From an uncultured Victivallales bacterium (GTDB lineage: Bacteria; Verrucomicrobiota; Lentisphaeria; Victivallales; UBA1829): a DNA stretch of 36,952 bases. This document shows positions 17,519-26,982 of the stretch, piece by piece (the stretch's first letter is position 1; every line of letters begins with the position of its first letter). Where the stretch lies: contig CALXRL010000068.1 in the NCBI GenBank assembly GCA_944390735.1, positions 1 through 36,952 on the forward strand. Direction: 5' to 3'. A program made the position numbers and the translations under genes. Below the pieces are notes generated by a model that was given only the letters and a program-made list of their open reading frames with translations, was not told where the DNA came from and did not search any database.

Positions 17519-18073
17519 ATGGATTTTTCCGCGGATCTGTCCAAACTCTATCTGCTTTGCGCCATCACGCCATGCCTTCTGGTGCTGTGCTGGTACGACT
17601 GCAAATACCGCAGACTTCCCAACGTCATGACGCTGGGACTGGCGGCACTGGCCCTTCTCGGCCGTGTTTTCACCGGAGGAATGGCGGGATTTTTCGATGG
17701 CCTGATCGGAGGACTCCTCTGCGGATTTTTCCTTTTTATCCCCTTTCTAATGAAGAGCGCCGGGGGCGGAGATGTCAAGATGCTTTTCGCGGCAGGAATC
17801 GTGGTCGGCTTGCGTTTTTCGTTTGTCGAACTCCTGTTTGTCTCCGTTTCGGGTCTGGTTCTCGGAGTGGTCATGCTCTGTTTCGGACTGGTGGGCTCCC
17901 GCCGGCTGATTCATTATGCCCGGGTGCTCTTCGACTGGCGTTACGACCGGAAAAAAGGAGCGGCCGGACTCCCTCCGAAACAGGATGAAAAAGGACGCAT
18001 TCCCTTTGGAGTCGCCATTGCCTCCGGCACCCTGACAACCCTGATCTACTCTTTTCTTCTGGAGGTTCATTGA
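17519..18073 (+). CDS. cpaA: Prepilin peptidase CpaA (TadV), A24 family aspartic protease
   Basis: A 184-residue polytopic inner-membrane protease. Both catalytic aspartates are visible: Asp27 in WYDCKYRRLPN and Asp85 in the GGGDVKM motif (GxGD). The length fits the short TadV/CpaA type, which lacks the methylase domain of PilD. It should cleave the leaders of the Flp-like pilins and the TadE/TadG-like pseudopilins in this operon. It may also act on the flanking FTLVELL proteins, although those match PilD-type substrates better. It follows the pilin gene by 16 nt. Confidence 0.9.
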   Translation: MDFSADLSKLYLLCAITPCLLVLCWYDCKYRRLPNVMTLGLAALALLGRVFTGGMAGFFDGLIGGLLCGFFLFIPFLMKSAGGGDVKMLFAAGIVVGLRFSFVELLFVSVSGLVLGVVMLCFGLVGSRRLIHYARVLFDWRYDRKKGAAGLPPKQDEKGRIPFGVAIASGTLTTLIYSFLLEVH

Positions 18074-18074
18074 C

Positions 18075-18653
18075 ATGAAACGCGGGGAAAGCGGATCCGT
18101 CATGCTGGAATCGGTCATGGTTCTGCCGATTCTGCTTCTGCTGATTTTTTTTCTGATTCAGCTTTCCTTCCTTCTGATTGCAAAGCAGATGACCTACTAT
18201 GCCGCCTATTGCGGCGCACGCGCGGCACTGGTCTACAACCCAAAGGACTACTCCGGAAACGGCGGCGTAGTCCATCGGGCAGCCTGCACGGTTCTGGCCT
18301 GGGTCAGCCAGTCCACCACGGGCAGTCAGGCGCTCACCCTCCCCTCGGATTCCGGAGAATACCGGATTCCGCGTTCTGAAAATATTGAAAATCAGGTTTC
18401 CGTCGAAATTCAGGAAGGTTTGCAGAAAGACAACACACCGGTTGTCACAGTTGCCGTGAATTTCCAATGTCCGCTTCTGATCCCGATCGGAGGACGGGTC
18501 ATTGCATGGCTCTCCGGAACAGGGGATCGGGTGGATTCGCATGGCTGGCATACCGTTCCGATCCGGGAGTTCTGCTCCCTGGCAAAGCCGTACCGGACGG
18601 AACCGTTTCCCCTGGTTCCGGCCGAAGACCGGAAATTCCTCGGGATCAAATAG
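18075..18653 (+). CDS. tadE: TadE-like pseudopilin
   Basis: A 192-residue protein with a leader ending in SG, then SVMLESVMVLPILLLLIFFLI and the following YYAAYCGARAAL helix, as in TadE-family proteins, where an Ala-Arg-Ala-rich segment follows the membrane helix. TadE and TadF are processed by the Tad prepilin peptidase and are needed for pilus biogenesis. The rest is a periplasmic beta-rich domain. It starts one base after the cpaA stop. Confidence 0.8.
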   Translation: MKRGESGSVMLESVMVLPILLLLIFFLIQLSFLLIAKQMTYYAAYCGARAALVYNPKDYSGNGGVVHRAACTVLAWVSQSTTGSQALTLPSDSGEYRIPRSENIENQVSVEIQEGLQKDNTPVVTVAVNFQCPLLIPIGGRVIAWLSGTGDRVDSHGWHTVPIREFCSLAKPYRTEPFPLVPAEDRKFLGIK

Positions 18654-18665
18654 AAAGACAGAGAG

Positions 18666-21600
18666 ATGAAACAGAAATTGCTCGGAATCTGGAGAAAGAC
18701 ATGCTCTCTGAAAGAGGATTCGGACGGCTTTGTCATGATGCTCACATTGTCCATTTTTCTCTTTCTCTTCGTTCTCTGTTCCTCGATTTACGCGATCGGG
18801 GAGACCATTCATCAGAAGATCCGTCTTCAAAACGCCTGCGACGCGGCGGCATATTCCGCCGCCGTCGTCCAGGCCGACGGACTCAGCCGGATGGCCACCA
18901 TCAACCGTGCCATGGCCTGGACCTATGTCCAGATGACCAATCATCAGATGGAATACATCAACTACCGCTGGCTCCGTCTTATCGCCCAGCGTTTCCAGGA
19001 AGATTACGACAACGCCAGGGAGTATCACCGCTGGATCGTAGCCAGCTTCAATCCGGAATACGGCTGGTGGGCCATTCTCGGCGCCGTGGCCGACGCCCTG
19101 ACCGGACGCCTCGCCGGAGCCAAATGCAATCAGTATCATGAACTGGAGGGAATCGGCTGGTGGTGCGGACAGAAAGCAGATACGGAAAAAAAGATCAAAC
19201 TGAATGGACATCTGCCGGCCTCCCTTTCCTACGACGAATTGATCTCGCACATTCAGAATCTGGCCTCGTTCATGGATGACGATGATCCTCCGGGCAGCCT
19301 GGTCGGCAAGGAAACCTCCACCGAAAACAGCGATGCCGATGATGCCTTTGACCGGAAACGCGCGGAAATGGAAGATGAAATCAAGAGAAAAACAACGGAA
19401 ATCCAGGAAAAATACCGGAAGCTCATCGAGAAGCTGGACACCGAAGATCCGGATTTCGAAACCGACAAACAGACTCTCCTCGAACAGCAGGAACAGGAAA
19501 TCGGCAAAATGGAACAGGAGGTCACAGCCAAATACGAAGAACTCCTTTCCGATTACATCCACGGGGAAAATCAGAACTCTTCCGACAGGAAAACGGAGAG
19601 CGATTCGGAAAAAACGTCCGGCTCCTCGGAATCCGGAACCGACGAAAAAACGTTTTCCGAAGAGGAAACGGCTTCCCTCATTGAGCAAATCCCGGAAGAC
19701 TCCCGGATCAGCCGTATCGATTCCCCTGACATTGTGCGTCTGGAATATGAAACGCGCAACTGGGGGGAAAATCTCGGAAAGATGATTGATGCGGACAAGG
19801 AAAACATCGCTCTTCTGAACACCATGTTGAGTGTTGTCAACCGCAATATGAATATGGCCATGCGTTCCATCGCGGAATTTGTTCTTGTGAATATGCTCCG
19901 CGATCCCCGCGGAAAGGCGGAGGATGCCATGAAAAACTATATCGCCTACTTTTTCATTCCCCAGGGACAGGATCCGTATTCCACAGACACGGCGGACGCC
20001 AATGTTTCCCAGTCCTTTTTTTCTCCTCTTTACAATACGGAGGCATGTGAACGGCTCTTCCTTCACATGAACTCCCCGGCCGACGCCTCCGAACCGTTAT
20101 ACAAGCTTTTCCCGGTCATGGAAGAAGAGAAATCCGACAAAATCACGGAAGTTCTGAATCAGCTGACCGCAACGCAGGAGAAGGCCGGCTACGGTCTGGA
20201 TCAATGGTTCATCCGCGGCACCAGAAATACGGATCCGGCCATCATGGCGACCACGATCCGCAGCGAAGGCGCGCTCGGACTTCAGCGGGTCTACAAGGAT
20301 TCCAATCTGAATGAGACGCAGGCGGGGATCCGACTGCTCGATCAGCCGGTGGACAGAGGCAATCATATTGCCAATCTGTATCAGAGTGTCGGCAATCTGA
20401 CAGGAGGATCTGGTGGTGAAGAGTCCGCAAAGCTGGAGCTGCCGGAAGAGGGGAATCTCTTCAAAAAGATTCTGGATCCGCTTCTGGAACTGATAATCGG
20501 CTCACTCGCCTCGGAATATTGCGACATCACCGCATCGGCCGGCAATACGAAAAAAACCGATCAGCATATCGGAATGTGTCTGGAAGATTCCAATACCGTG
20601 GCGCTTTATGCCGATTACGACTGGGCGTCGGCAAAATGGATCTGCATCAACCGTCCCCGCAAGTTTCCCTCTTTCTGGGTGGAATATTTGTACTGCAGTC
20701 TGGTAACGGGCGACTGCAGGGACCGCCGCATTTTCTGTGATCTGGGAAGCATCAAGCACAAACGCGGCAAATGGGGACCTCGCGTTCGACATTACGGATA
20801 CGGACACTATCATTTTCCGAAATGGTTCTGCGGCACCTCTCCGAAATATCAGTTCGACGATGCCATTTCCGAAAGCGTCGCCCACTATCTTCTGCTGGAC
20901 ATCATTCCGCCCATTTTCCCGTCGGAAGCAATTACGGGGAATCGTCACGGCTACATGAAAAAAACCATGGACTGGCAGAGCTTCGTCCGCCCCAGCAGTC
21001 CGCTTCTCGGCAAAAACCTTGAAACCAGGCGAACCGAATATGAGAGCTGCGCCGGATTCCCGGACGCCGGGCCTACCGAATGGAACTTCGTCTCCAACGG
21101 GAAAGCTGCCATCATCAAGGGACATGCCAGAATCTACGGAGACGACAAGGAAATCTGGAACGACCGCTACATCGGAGAAACCGCAAAACCCTGGGTTCTG
21201 AATGAAAAATTTTTTGCCGGTCAGGGAACGATTGTCATCGGCGTGGCGATGAAACACCGGAATCCGTTTGTCCAGCTGTTCCATTTCTGGGGATCCTCCG
21301 ATCAGGAGATGGACGGAAGAAACGTGCTTTCCGCCTTTGATCCGCCGACCCATTCCGGAATCCGGTATCAGGGGAAGCGCATTCCGTCGAACAACTACAT
21401 CTGGACAATGTCCGCGGCCAGAGCCGCCGTCCGCCGTGCGCGCCGCAACGGACCCTATGACCAGGAACGGATGTATCAGATCGTATATGATCCGACTTCC
21501 GATCCGCAGAATCTCACCATCCGGAACCCCTTTTTCTATGACTCCTCCGGAACGAAGGAATGGAAGAAGTACGATTCCGGAAAGGCATCCACCGTTCATG

Positions 21601-22052
21601 ATCCCGGCAAACCGACCGTTCTCGGGGGGTGCGTCTGCTCCGCGGACAACGCCGGAAAATTTCAGATCATGTGGAATCTCTGCGAACAGGACTGGGATGC
21701 CACTCTTCTTCCCCTGCGCTATGCCGGATCTTCCGCGGTCCTTCAGGATCGCCGTTCCGGGAACTCCACGGTTCCGTTCCCGGAGATGAACTACAAGGAA
21801 CGGCTCGATTTCCTGAAAACCGTCAATCTTCAGGAGTATACGGGAAACGGCGAGAACTGGCTCTGGACCCCCTCCCCCCTCCATGCAACCGACCTCAACA
21901 ATCAAAATCCGCTCAACCCGGCCGATTCCGAAAAAAGCTGGCAGCCGCTTGATCCGCAGAACACCGACACCTTGAATCTCGAAAACCTCCTGCCGGGCGG
22001 AACTCAGAAACTGAATCTCAATCAACTGCTGAAGCAGAACAAGGTTCTGTAA
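18666..22052 (+). CDS. Large TadG-like protein
   Basis: A 1128-residue protein. The N-terminus has a polar leader with SDGF, one membrane helix (about residues 23-45) and then LQNACDAAAYSAAVVQADG, the TadG-like hallmark in which a helix with DAAA follows the membrane span. A charged coiled-coil stretch lies at about 223-297. The long C-terminal region (about 350-1128) is extracytoplasmic, rich in aromatic residues and Cys pairs, and has no recognisable von Willebrand domain. TadG proteins are normally 400-600 residues and anchor or cap Tad pili, so this one is about twice the usual length. It follows the TadE-like gene by 12 nt. Confidence 0.72.
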   Translation: MKQKLLGIWRKTCSLKEDSDGFVMMLTLSIFLFLFVLCSSIYAIGETIHQKIRLQNACDAAAYSAAVVQADGLSRMATINRAMAWTYVQMTNHQMEYINYRWLRLIAQRFQEDYDNAREYHRWIVASFNPEYGWWAILGAVADALTGRLAGAKCNQYHELEGIGWWCGQKADTEKKIKLNGHLPASLSYDELISHIQNLASFMDDDDPPGSLVGKETSTENSDADDAFDRKRAEMEDEIKRKTTEIQEKYRKLIEKLDTEDPDFETDKQTLLEQQEQEIGKMEQEVTAKYEELLSDYIHGENQNSSDRKTESDSEKTSGSSESGTDEKTFSEEETASLIEQIPEDSRISRIDSPDIVRLEYETRNWGENLGKMIDADKENIALLNTMLSVVNRNMNMAMRSIAEFVLVNMLRDPRGKAEDAMKNYIAYFFIPQGQDPYSTDTADANVSQSFFSPLYNTEACERLFLHMNSPADASEPLYKLFPVMEEEKSDKITEVLNQLTATQEKAGYGLDQWFIRGTRNTDPAIMATTIRSEGALGLQRVYKDSNLNETQAGIRLLDQPVDRGNHIANLYQSVGNLTGGSGGEESAKLELPEEGNLFKKILDPLLELIIGSLASEYCDITASAGNTKKTDQHIGMCLEDSNTVALYADYDWASAKWICINRPRKFPSFWVEYLYCSLVTGDCRDRRIFCDLGSIKHKRGKWGPRVRHYGYGHYHFPKWFCGTSPKYQFDDAISESVAHYLLLDIIPPIFPSEAITGNRHGYMKKTMDWQSFVRPSSPLLGKNLETRRTEYESCAGFPDAGPTEWNFVSNGKAAIIKGHARIYGDDKEIWNDRYIGETAKPWVLNEKFFAGQGTIVIGVAMKHRNPFVQLFHFWGSSDQEMDGRNVLSAFDPPTHSGIRYQGKRIPSNNYIWTMSAARAAVRRARRNGPYDQERMYQIVYDPTSDPQNLTIRNPFFYDSSGTKEWKKYDSGKASTVHDPGKPTVLGGCVCSADNAGKFQIMWNLCEQDWDATLLPLRYAGSSAVLQDRRSGNSTVPFPEMNYKERLDFLKTVNLQEYTGNGENWLWTPSPLHATDLNNQNPLNPADSEKSWQPLDPQNTDTLNLENLLPGGTQKLNLNQLLKQNKVL

Positions 22053-22067
22053 CAATGGGAGTATAGA

Positions 22068-23102
22068 ATGAATCTCTGGAAACACATCATCCTCTTTTTC
22101 GGGAGCATGCTCATCATGACCACATCGGCTTTTGCGGAATCCTGGTTTGCTCATCTCAATGAGAGCAACATCTCCGACCTGATTTCCGCCTCCTATACGG
22201 AAAGCAAGCTCCGGGAACTGGGCTCCACCAATCCGCGCAGAATGCTGGAAAAACTCTTCGCCCCCGGCGCGGCAACCAAATGGCGCTCCTTCACGGACCG
22301 GGATTGTTCCGAGGAGCAGATCAAGGATTTCTTCATCGGAGCAATTCTCTTCCGCGGTCCGGTTTCCGAGCGGGGAGCCATCGCAGCCTTCTACAATCCT
22401 TTCTGGGATGCCATTCTCATCACGGAAAGTTTTGCGGAACAGATCCCCGTCAAAGGAAAACTGGAAACGATCCGGAAGGTCAACGACTTCTCCTTTCTCT
22501 CCGGCGCGGCCTTCCGGGGAAAAATGGAACAGGCGGAATCCGTTCTTCAAGACCTCGCCTCACCGCAATACAGCATATCCTATGTCATCTGCTCTCTCTT
22601 CGCGGAGACCAAAAAAAAGTTCGACGACCTGTACGGGAACCAGAAACTTCCGCTGCTGCTCGAAATCGAAAATGAAAAATCCGACCAGGATTGGAAAAGA
22701 ATTCTCTCCGCCTCCGCTCTGCGCCTTACCATGGTTTCCTCGCTCGTGAAAAACAAGGAGGATTACCGGGAGATCCGGCAGCTGGCCGGAATCCTTCAAA
22801 AAGGGAAGATCTCGGCGTTTCATCTTCTGTTTTCCTCCGATTACGCGAAAATGATGTCTCAGTTCTTTGTCAAGCTGCCACCCCGGGTGCGGGCGGATTT
22901 TGAACCCTACGCCTATTATCCCGACCGGAAAGGCGGAAAAATCCGCTGTTATGTGTATGTCAATTCCAGATATCCGCGTCTTTTTGCCGTCATGGTCCTC
23001 GGAACCGGATATGGGAAAACCACCTTCGAATGGTTCGATCTGGCATATGCCGGGCAGATCCGCGACGTCTTTGAATCAGCGGTGAAGGAGGCGGAAAAAT
23101 GA
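22068..23102 (+). CDS. Secreted protein of unknown function in the pilus operon
   Basis: A 344-residue protein with a clear signal peptide (cut near Ala23, TSAFAES). I do not recognise the rest. It appears mostly helical in the first two thirds and ends in a beta-rich segment (KIRCYVYVNSRYPRLFAVMVL). No Cys-based lipobox is present. It sits 15 nt behind the TadG-like gene and overlaps the repeat-protein gene by 4 bp (ATGA), so it is probably translated with it. A periplasmic role in the pilus machine, perhaps as a partner of the repeat protein, is possible. Confidence 0.7.
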   Translation: MNLWKHIILFFGSMLIMTTSAFAESWFAHLNESNISDLISASYTESKLRELGSTNPRRMLEKLFAPGAATKWRSFTDRDCSEEQIKDFFIGAILFRGPVSERGAIAAFYNPFWDAILITESFAEQIPVKGKLETIRKVNDFSFLSGAAFRGKMEQAESVLQDLASPQYSISYVICSLFAETKKKFDDLYGNQKLPLLLEIENEKSDQDWKRILSASALRLTMVSSLVKNKEDYREIRQLAGILQKGKISAFHLLFSSDYAKMMSQFFVKLPPRVRADFEPYAYYPDRKGGKIRCYVYVNSRYPRLFAVMVLGTGYGKTTFEWFDLAYAGQIRDVFESAVKEAEK

Positions 23103-26100
23103 GATCGAAATCCGTTCTTGTCTTCTGGATCGTTTTCCCGCTCCTTCTCTTTCCTTCCCATGCGGAAATGGAGACGGACCGCGGACAGGTGCTTGTCGAC
23201 ACCCTGTCGCAGGCGCTGCAGATTACGGTCTCCAAAAATGTCGGCTCCCGCGGAGCCGCCGTCATAAACAGCGCCATTTCGGAATATCTGGGCAATCCGG
23301 AAAGCTCCATGAAAAGCGCTTCCTACAAGGCGCTCATGACGGCCGTTGACGAATACATCAAGGATCCGGATGCCAAAGCAGCCCTTACCGACGCGGTCAG
23401 CAATGCCAGAGCGGGAAAAAAGGTCGAAACGGAGAAGGTCGGCGCGGCTCTGCTGAAAAGCGGAGTCCTTTCCGCCATCGACAAATCCAACCTGTCCGAG
23501 ACCGAAAAGAGTCTTGCCAAAGCCGCCGTCGCGGAGCTCTCCGGGAAGGAAGGGTCGTTGCAGAAAACCAGCATGGAACTCTTCCGGAAAACGCTTATCA
23601 AAAACGGATTCTCCAAGGAAAAAGCCGAAACGATCACCGCCAGCGTTCAGACCTTCGTTTCCGACACCACCAACACCACGGCTCTGAAAAGTGCGGTCTC
23701 CATCGCCCTTCAGGACACCGTTTCCAGAAATGTCGGCTCCCGCGGAGCCGCCGTCATAAACAGCGCCATTTCGGAATATCTGGACAATCCGGAAAGCTCC
23801 ATGAAAAGCGCTTCCTACAAGGCGCTCATGACGGCCGTTGACGAATACATCAAGGATCCGGAGGCCAAGGCAGCGCTCACCGACGCGGTCAGCAATGCCG
23901 AGGCGGGGAAAAAGGTCGAAATGGAGAAGGTCGGCGCGGCTCTGCTGAAAAGCGGCGTCCTTTCCGCCATCGACAAATCCAACCTGTCCGAGGAGGAAAA
24001 GGCTCTTGCCAGGGCCGCCGTCGCGGAGCTCTCCGGAAAGGAAGGGTCGTTGCAGAAAACCAGCATGGAACTCTTCCGGCAGGCCCTGCTCAAAAACGGA
24101 TTCTCCGAGGAGAAAGCCGAAGCGATCACCGCCAGCGTTCAGACGTTCGTCTCCGACACCACCAACACCACGGCTCTGAAAAGTGCGGTCTCCATCGCTC
24201 TTCAGGAGACCGTTTCCCAGAATATCGGCTCCCGCGAAGCCGCCGTCATCAACAGCGCCATTTCGGAATATCTGGACAAGACCGACAGCACCGGAAAAAG
24301 CGCCGCATATGCCGCTCTCCTCACGGCCGTCAACGAGTATATTACAGATCCGGATGCCAAAGACGTTCTAACCGGGGCAGTCCATTCTGCGCAGGCCGGT
24401 CAGGAGGTGGATGCAACCGCCGTTGGAAAAGCGCTGCTTCAGGGAGGGATCAACACCTATCTGGATCAGACGAACCTTACCGACACGGAAAAAGCGTTTG
24501 CCAAAACCGCCGTCCGGGAAATTCTGGGCTCGGGAGGCGACCTGACCACCACCGGAACGGCTCTGCTGAAAGAAAAACTCATGAAAAACGGGTTTTCGGA
24601 AACCAAAGCCGAACTCATTGCCAGTCAGACAGTTCTGTTTCTTTCCAATCCCCGGGAGATCCATGCGGCCGAACTGGCAGCCGCCACGGCCCTGCAGGAG
24701 GTGATCGCTCAATATGTGGATCCGAAGCAGGCCGGAATCATCAACGCGGCCATCAATGACTACCTCGTAAACAAAGACAGCGATCTGGAAAGCATGACCG
24801 CCGCGGCTCTGGAAAATGCCGTGGATCAATCTATCCGTGACGAAGCCTCCAGAGAAGCTCTGAAACAATCCATTGAGGATTTCAGAAAAGGGAAGGAGAT
24901 CGACGCCCTGGCGCTGGGAACCACCTTCTGCAAAGCCGGATTGAACGATCTGATCGACCACTCCAATCTGTCCGACGATGAAAAGAATCTGCTCAAAGGC
25001 ATCATAGAAGAACTTTCCGGCGAGGAAGGCGCTCTGCTGAACGCCACCTCCGAATCCCTGGAAACCGTCTTAAAGGAACACGGTGTTTCGGAAGATCTCG
25101 CCAAAACCATTGCAGACAGCATGCAGCAGTACCTCGCCGATACGGGAAATACCGCCGCGCTTCAGAATATCCTCTCGGAATCGCTTCAGGACCTGGTCTC
25201 GCAATATGTCAGCGCGGAAGGTTCCGGAATCATCAATGCGGCAATCCGGGATTATCTGAGCGCGGAGGGCACCCCCTCCTCGTCCGCGCTTGCCGCCCTG
25301 AACGCGGCCATCGATCAGTATATCACGGATGAAACGGCAAAACAACAGCTGAAAGCGGCAGTCAGCGATCTGAAAGCCGGAAAAGAGATTGATCCGGAAC
25401 AGATCGGAACAGCGCTCTTCCGGGGATCGCTGAACGCCCTGATCGACCAGTCCGGACTGAGCGAAACGGAAAAGGCTCTGGCAAAAGGGGTCGTCAACGA
25501 ACTCTCCGGAGAAGACGGCGCTCTGACCAATGCCGGACTCGAGGCTCTTCAGGAGATCCTGATCAAAGCCGGACTTTCCAAGGAGGATGCGGAAACCCTT
25601 GTCTCCGCCTTCAAGGAGTATATCAATGGAACAGACCCCTCCTTTGATTCGGTCATCGACTGCGCAAAAACCATTTTCAGCAACGAATTGGCAAAAACCA
25701 TCGATAAACAGCTGATGCGCCTTTCGGAAAAATATCCCTTCCTGGGAGAATTGTTCCGGAAGTGGGGAATCAACGGGGATAACATTGCCGATTTCATCAT
25801 GAATCTTTCGGTGGACGACATCAGGAACGCTTTTGAGAAAGTCGTCAACATGTCCTGGGAGGACTGGAAGGATTTCGGAAGGAAACTGTTTGAGAAAGTC
25901 GCAGACTTCGCAATGGACCCCCTTCTCCAATACGCCGAAAAATGGATCGATGAACAGCTGGAAAAACTGCTGGAAAAAGCGATGGCGGAACTGGCAAAGC
26001 TCAAAGCGCTCGACGACTATCTGGCCCTCATTGCCGTGGCCGGTTCCGTGGTCACCGATACGGTCTCTTCCGAAACAAAGGAAATTCTGAATTCCACCAC

Positions 26101-26140
26101 GACCCGAATCAAAAAAATCTGGAGCACAGACAAAGAATGA
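23099..26140 (+). CDS. Secreted protein with five exact-length 164-residue helical repeats
   Basis: A 1013-residue protein with a signal peptide (about residues 1-22) and five tandem repeats at residues 48-211, 212-375, 376-539, 540-703 and 704-867. A unique 146-residue C-terminal region ends in amphipathic helices. Each unit contains a VINSAISEYL-like helix, a TAVDEYI helix, a LLKSGVLSAIDKSNLS segment, an AVAELSG segment and an NGFS-K-KAE-IT segment. The composition is Ala/Lys/Glu/Ser-rich with few aromatics, so an all-helical rod or solenoid is likely. Units 1-3 are nearly identical and units 4-5 are diverged, yet the length is exactly conserved. No known family is recognised. Its place in a Tad operon suggests an exported surface or fibre component. 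Confidence 0.75.
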   Translation: MRSKSVLVFWIVFPLLLFPSHAEMETDRGQVLVDTLSQALQITVSKNVGSRGAAVINSAISEYLGNPESSMKSASYKALMTAVDEYIKDPDAKAALTDAVSNARAGKKVETEKVGAALLKSGVLSAIDKSNLSETEKSLAKAAVAELSGKEGSLQKTSMELFRKTLIKNGFSKEKAETITASVQTFVSDTTNTTALKSAVSIALQDTVSRNVGSRGAAVINSAISEYLDNPESSMKSASYKALMTAVDEYIKDPEAKAALTDAVSNAEAGKKVEMEKVGAALLKSGVLSAIDKSNLSEEEKALARAAVAELSGKEGSLQKTSMELFRQALLKNGFSEEKAEAITASVQTFVSDTTNTTALKSAVSIALQETVSQNIGSREAAVINSAISEYLDKTDSTGKSAAYAALLTAVNEYITDPDAKDVLTGAVHSAQAGQEVDATAVGKALLQGGINTYLDQTNLTDTEKAFAKTAVREILGSGGDLTTTGTALLKEKLMKNGFSETKAELIASQTVLFLSNPREIHAAELAAATALQEVIAQYVDPKQAGIINAAINDYLVNKDSDLESMTAAALENAVDQSIRDEASREALKQSIEDFRKGKEIDALALGTTFCKAGLNDLIDHSNLSDDEKNLLKGIIEELSGEEGALLNATSESLETVLKEHGVSEDLAKTIADSMQQYLADTGNTAALQNILSESLQDLVSQYVSAEGSGIINAAIRDYLSAEGTPSSSALAALNAAIDQYITDETAKQQLKAAVSDLKAGKEIDPEQIGTALFRGSLNALIDQSGLSETEKALAKGVVNELSGEDGALTNAGLEALQEILIKAGLSKEDAETLVSAFKEYINGTDPSFDSVIDCAKTIFSNELAKTIDKQLMRLSEKYPFLGELFRKWGINGDNIADFIMNLSVDDIRNAFEKVVNMSWEDWKDFGRKLFEKVADFAMDPLLQYAEKWIDEQLEKLLEKAMAELAKLKALDDYLALIAVAGSVVTDTVSSETKEILNSTTTRIKKIWSTDKE
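23240..25699 (+). repeat. Five tandem 492-bp coding repeats
   Basis: Units begin at 23240, 23732, 24224, 24716 and 25208, each exactly 492 bp. The first roughly 128 bases of units 1 and 2 differ at a single base. Unit 3 is clearly similar; units 4 and 5 are recognisable mainly at the protein level. The pattern indicates recent duplication or gene conversion among the first three units on an older repeat frame. Confidence 0.9.
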
Positions 26141-26976
26141 TCCGTCCCCGCTGGAACACCATCCAACTCGTCCTTCGGAAAGGTTGTTGCGACCATTCCG
26201 GATCCGTCATGCTGGAGTTTATTCTGGTTCTTCCGATCTATCTGCTTCTGATCGGAGGAACCATGCTCACATTTGAACTGATGATGGCAAAACTGCATTT
26301 GCAGGAGGCAAACCGGAATCTCGCATGGGTCGCCGGAGATCGCTTTTTCGAGGGCTCCGCAATGCGGGAATTCAAATCCAGGTTTCACACTCTGATCTGC
26401 CAATATTTCACCGAACGGAATTCTCGGGAAAATCAGATCAGAGAAAACGAAGTGCCTCTCTGGAGTTTCGGGAGCCGACAGGATTTCTGGGGTGTCGGAA
26501 TTCTGGAAAAACAGACTCAGAAGGGAGTGTTCAGGGGAACCACCGGCTGGGGAACCCTTGTCGCCGGGAACATGCAGCTGACGATGAACCGAGTGTCCGG
26601 CGCCTACGTCGGACCTCTTGGAGTCTCCAGCGTCCTCTATCCGAACCGGCAGACGGAAGAGGAAAAGAGCAAACAGGGGACCGCCGAAACACATCCCGCC
26701 ATTGATTTATACAACGCGTCCTATGACCTGACTCGAACACAAGTCCCCGCCTCCGAAGAGGCCGCCTCCGAAACGGACTTTCTGCCGGAATCTTATCTTT
26801 TCCGAAGAAACAGGAACCGTCTCCGGAGGGATTCCGAGGAACAGTATCTGAAACGAATCTTTCACATTGTAACGGAAAGCTGGCCGAGCTTTTCGTCGTC
26901 CACGGCAGAGTCAACCACCGATATGGACCTGTCAACGGACCGTTATTTCAGAAGAACATATCAATTTGCCCAGTGA
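26137..26976 (+). CDS. Second TadE-like pseudopilin
   Basis: A 279-residue protein with a 22-residue leader ending in SG, then SVMLEFILVLPIYLLLIGG, the TadE-type helix. A periplasmic domain of about 220 residues follows (NLAWVAGDRFFEGS, later Arg/Ser-rich). The leader motif GSVMLE is the same as in the 62-residue pilin-like protein and the first TadE-like protein. It starts in an ATGA overlap with the repeat-protein gene. Tad loci often carry two TadE/F-type proteins, so this may fill the TadF role. Confidence 0.75.
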   Translation: MIRPRWNTIQLVLRKGCCDHSGSVMLEFILVLPIYLLLIGGTMLTFELMMAKLHLQEANRNLAWVAGDRFFEGSAMREFKSRFHTLICQYFTERNSRENQIRENEVPLWSFGSRQDFWGVGILEKQTQKGVFRGTTGWGTLVAGNMQLTMNRVSGAYVGPLGVSSVLYPNRQTEEEKSKQGTAETHPAIDLYNASYDLTRTQVPASEEAASETDFLPESYLFRRNRNRLRRDSEEQYLKRIFHIVTESWPSFSSSTAESTTDMDLSTDRYFRRTYQFAQ

Positions 26977-26982
26977 GGAAAT

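Noticed and set aside
17871..22550. Long minus-strand frames (17871-20066 and 20502-22550) opposite the TadE/TadG-like genes
   Set aside because: They mirror strong + strand genes in a tight operon, have low-complexity composition and no binding sites.
23240..25699. CRISPR-like or phage-like repeat array
   Set aside because: The repeats are 492 bp, in frame and coding for a secreted protein. There are no short repeats with unique spacers and no cas genes.
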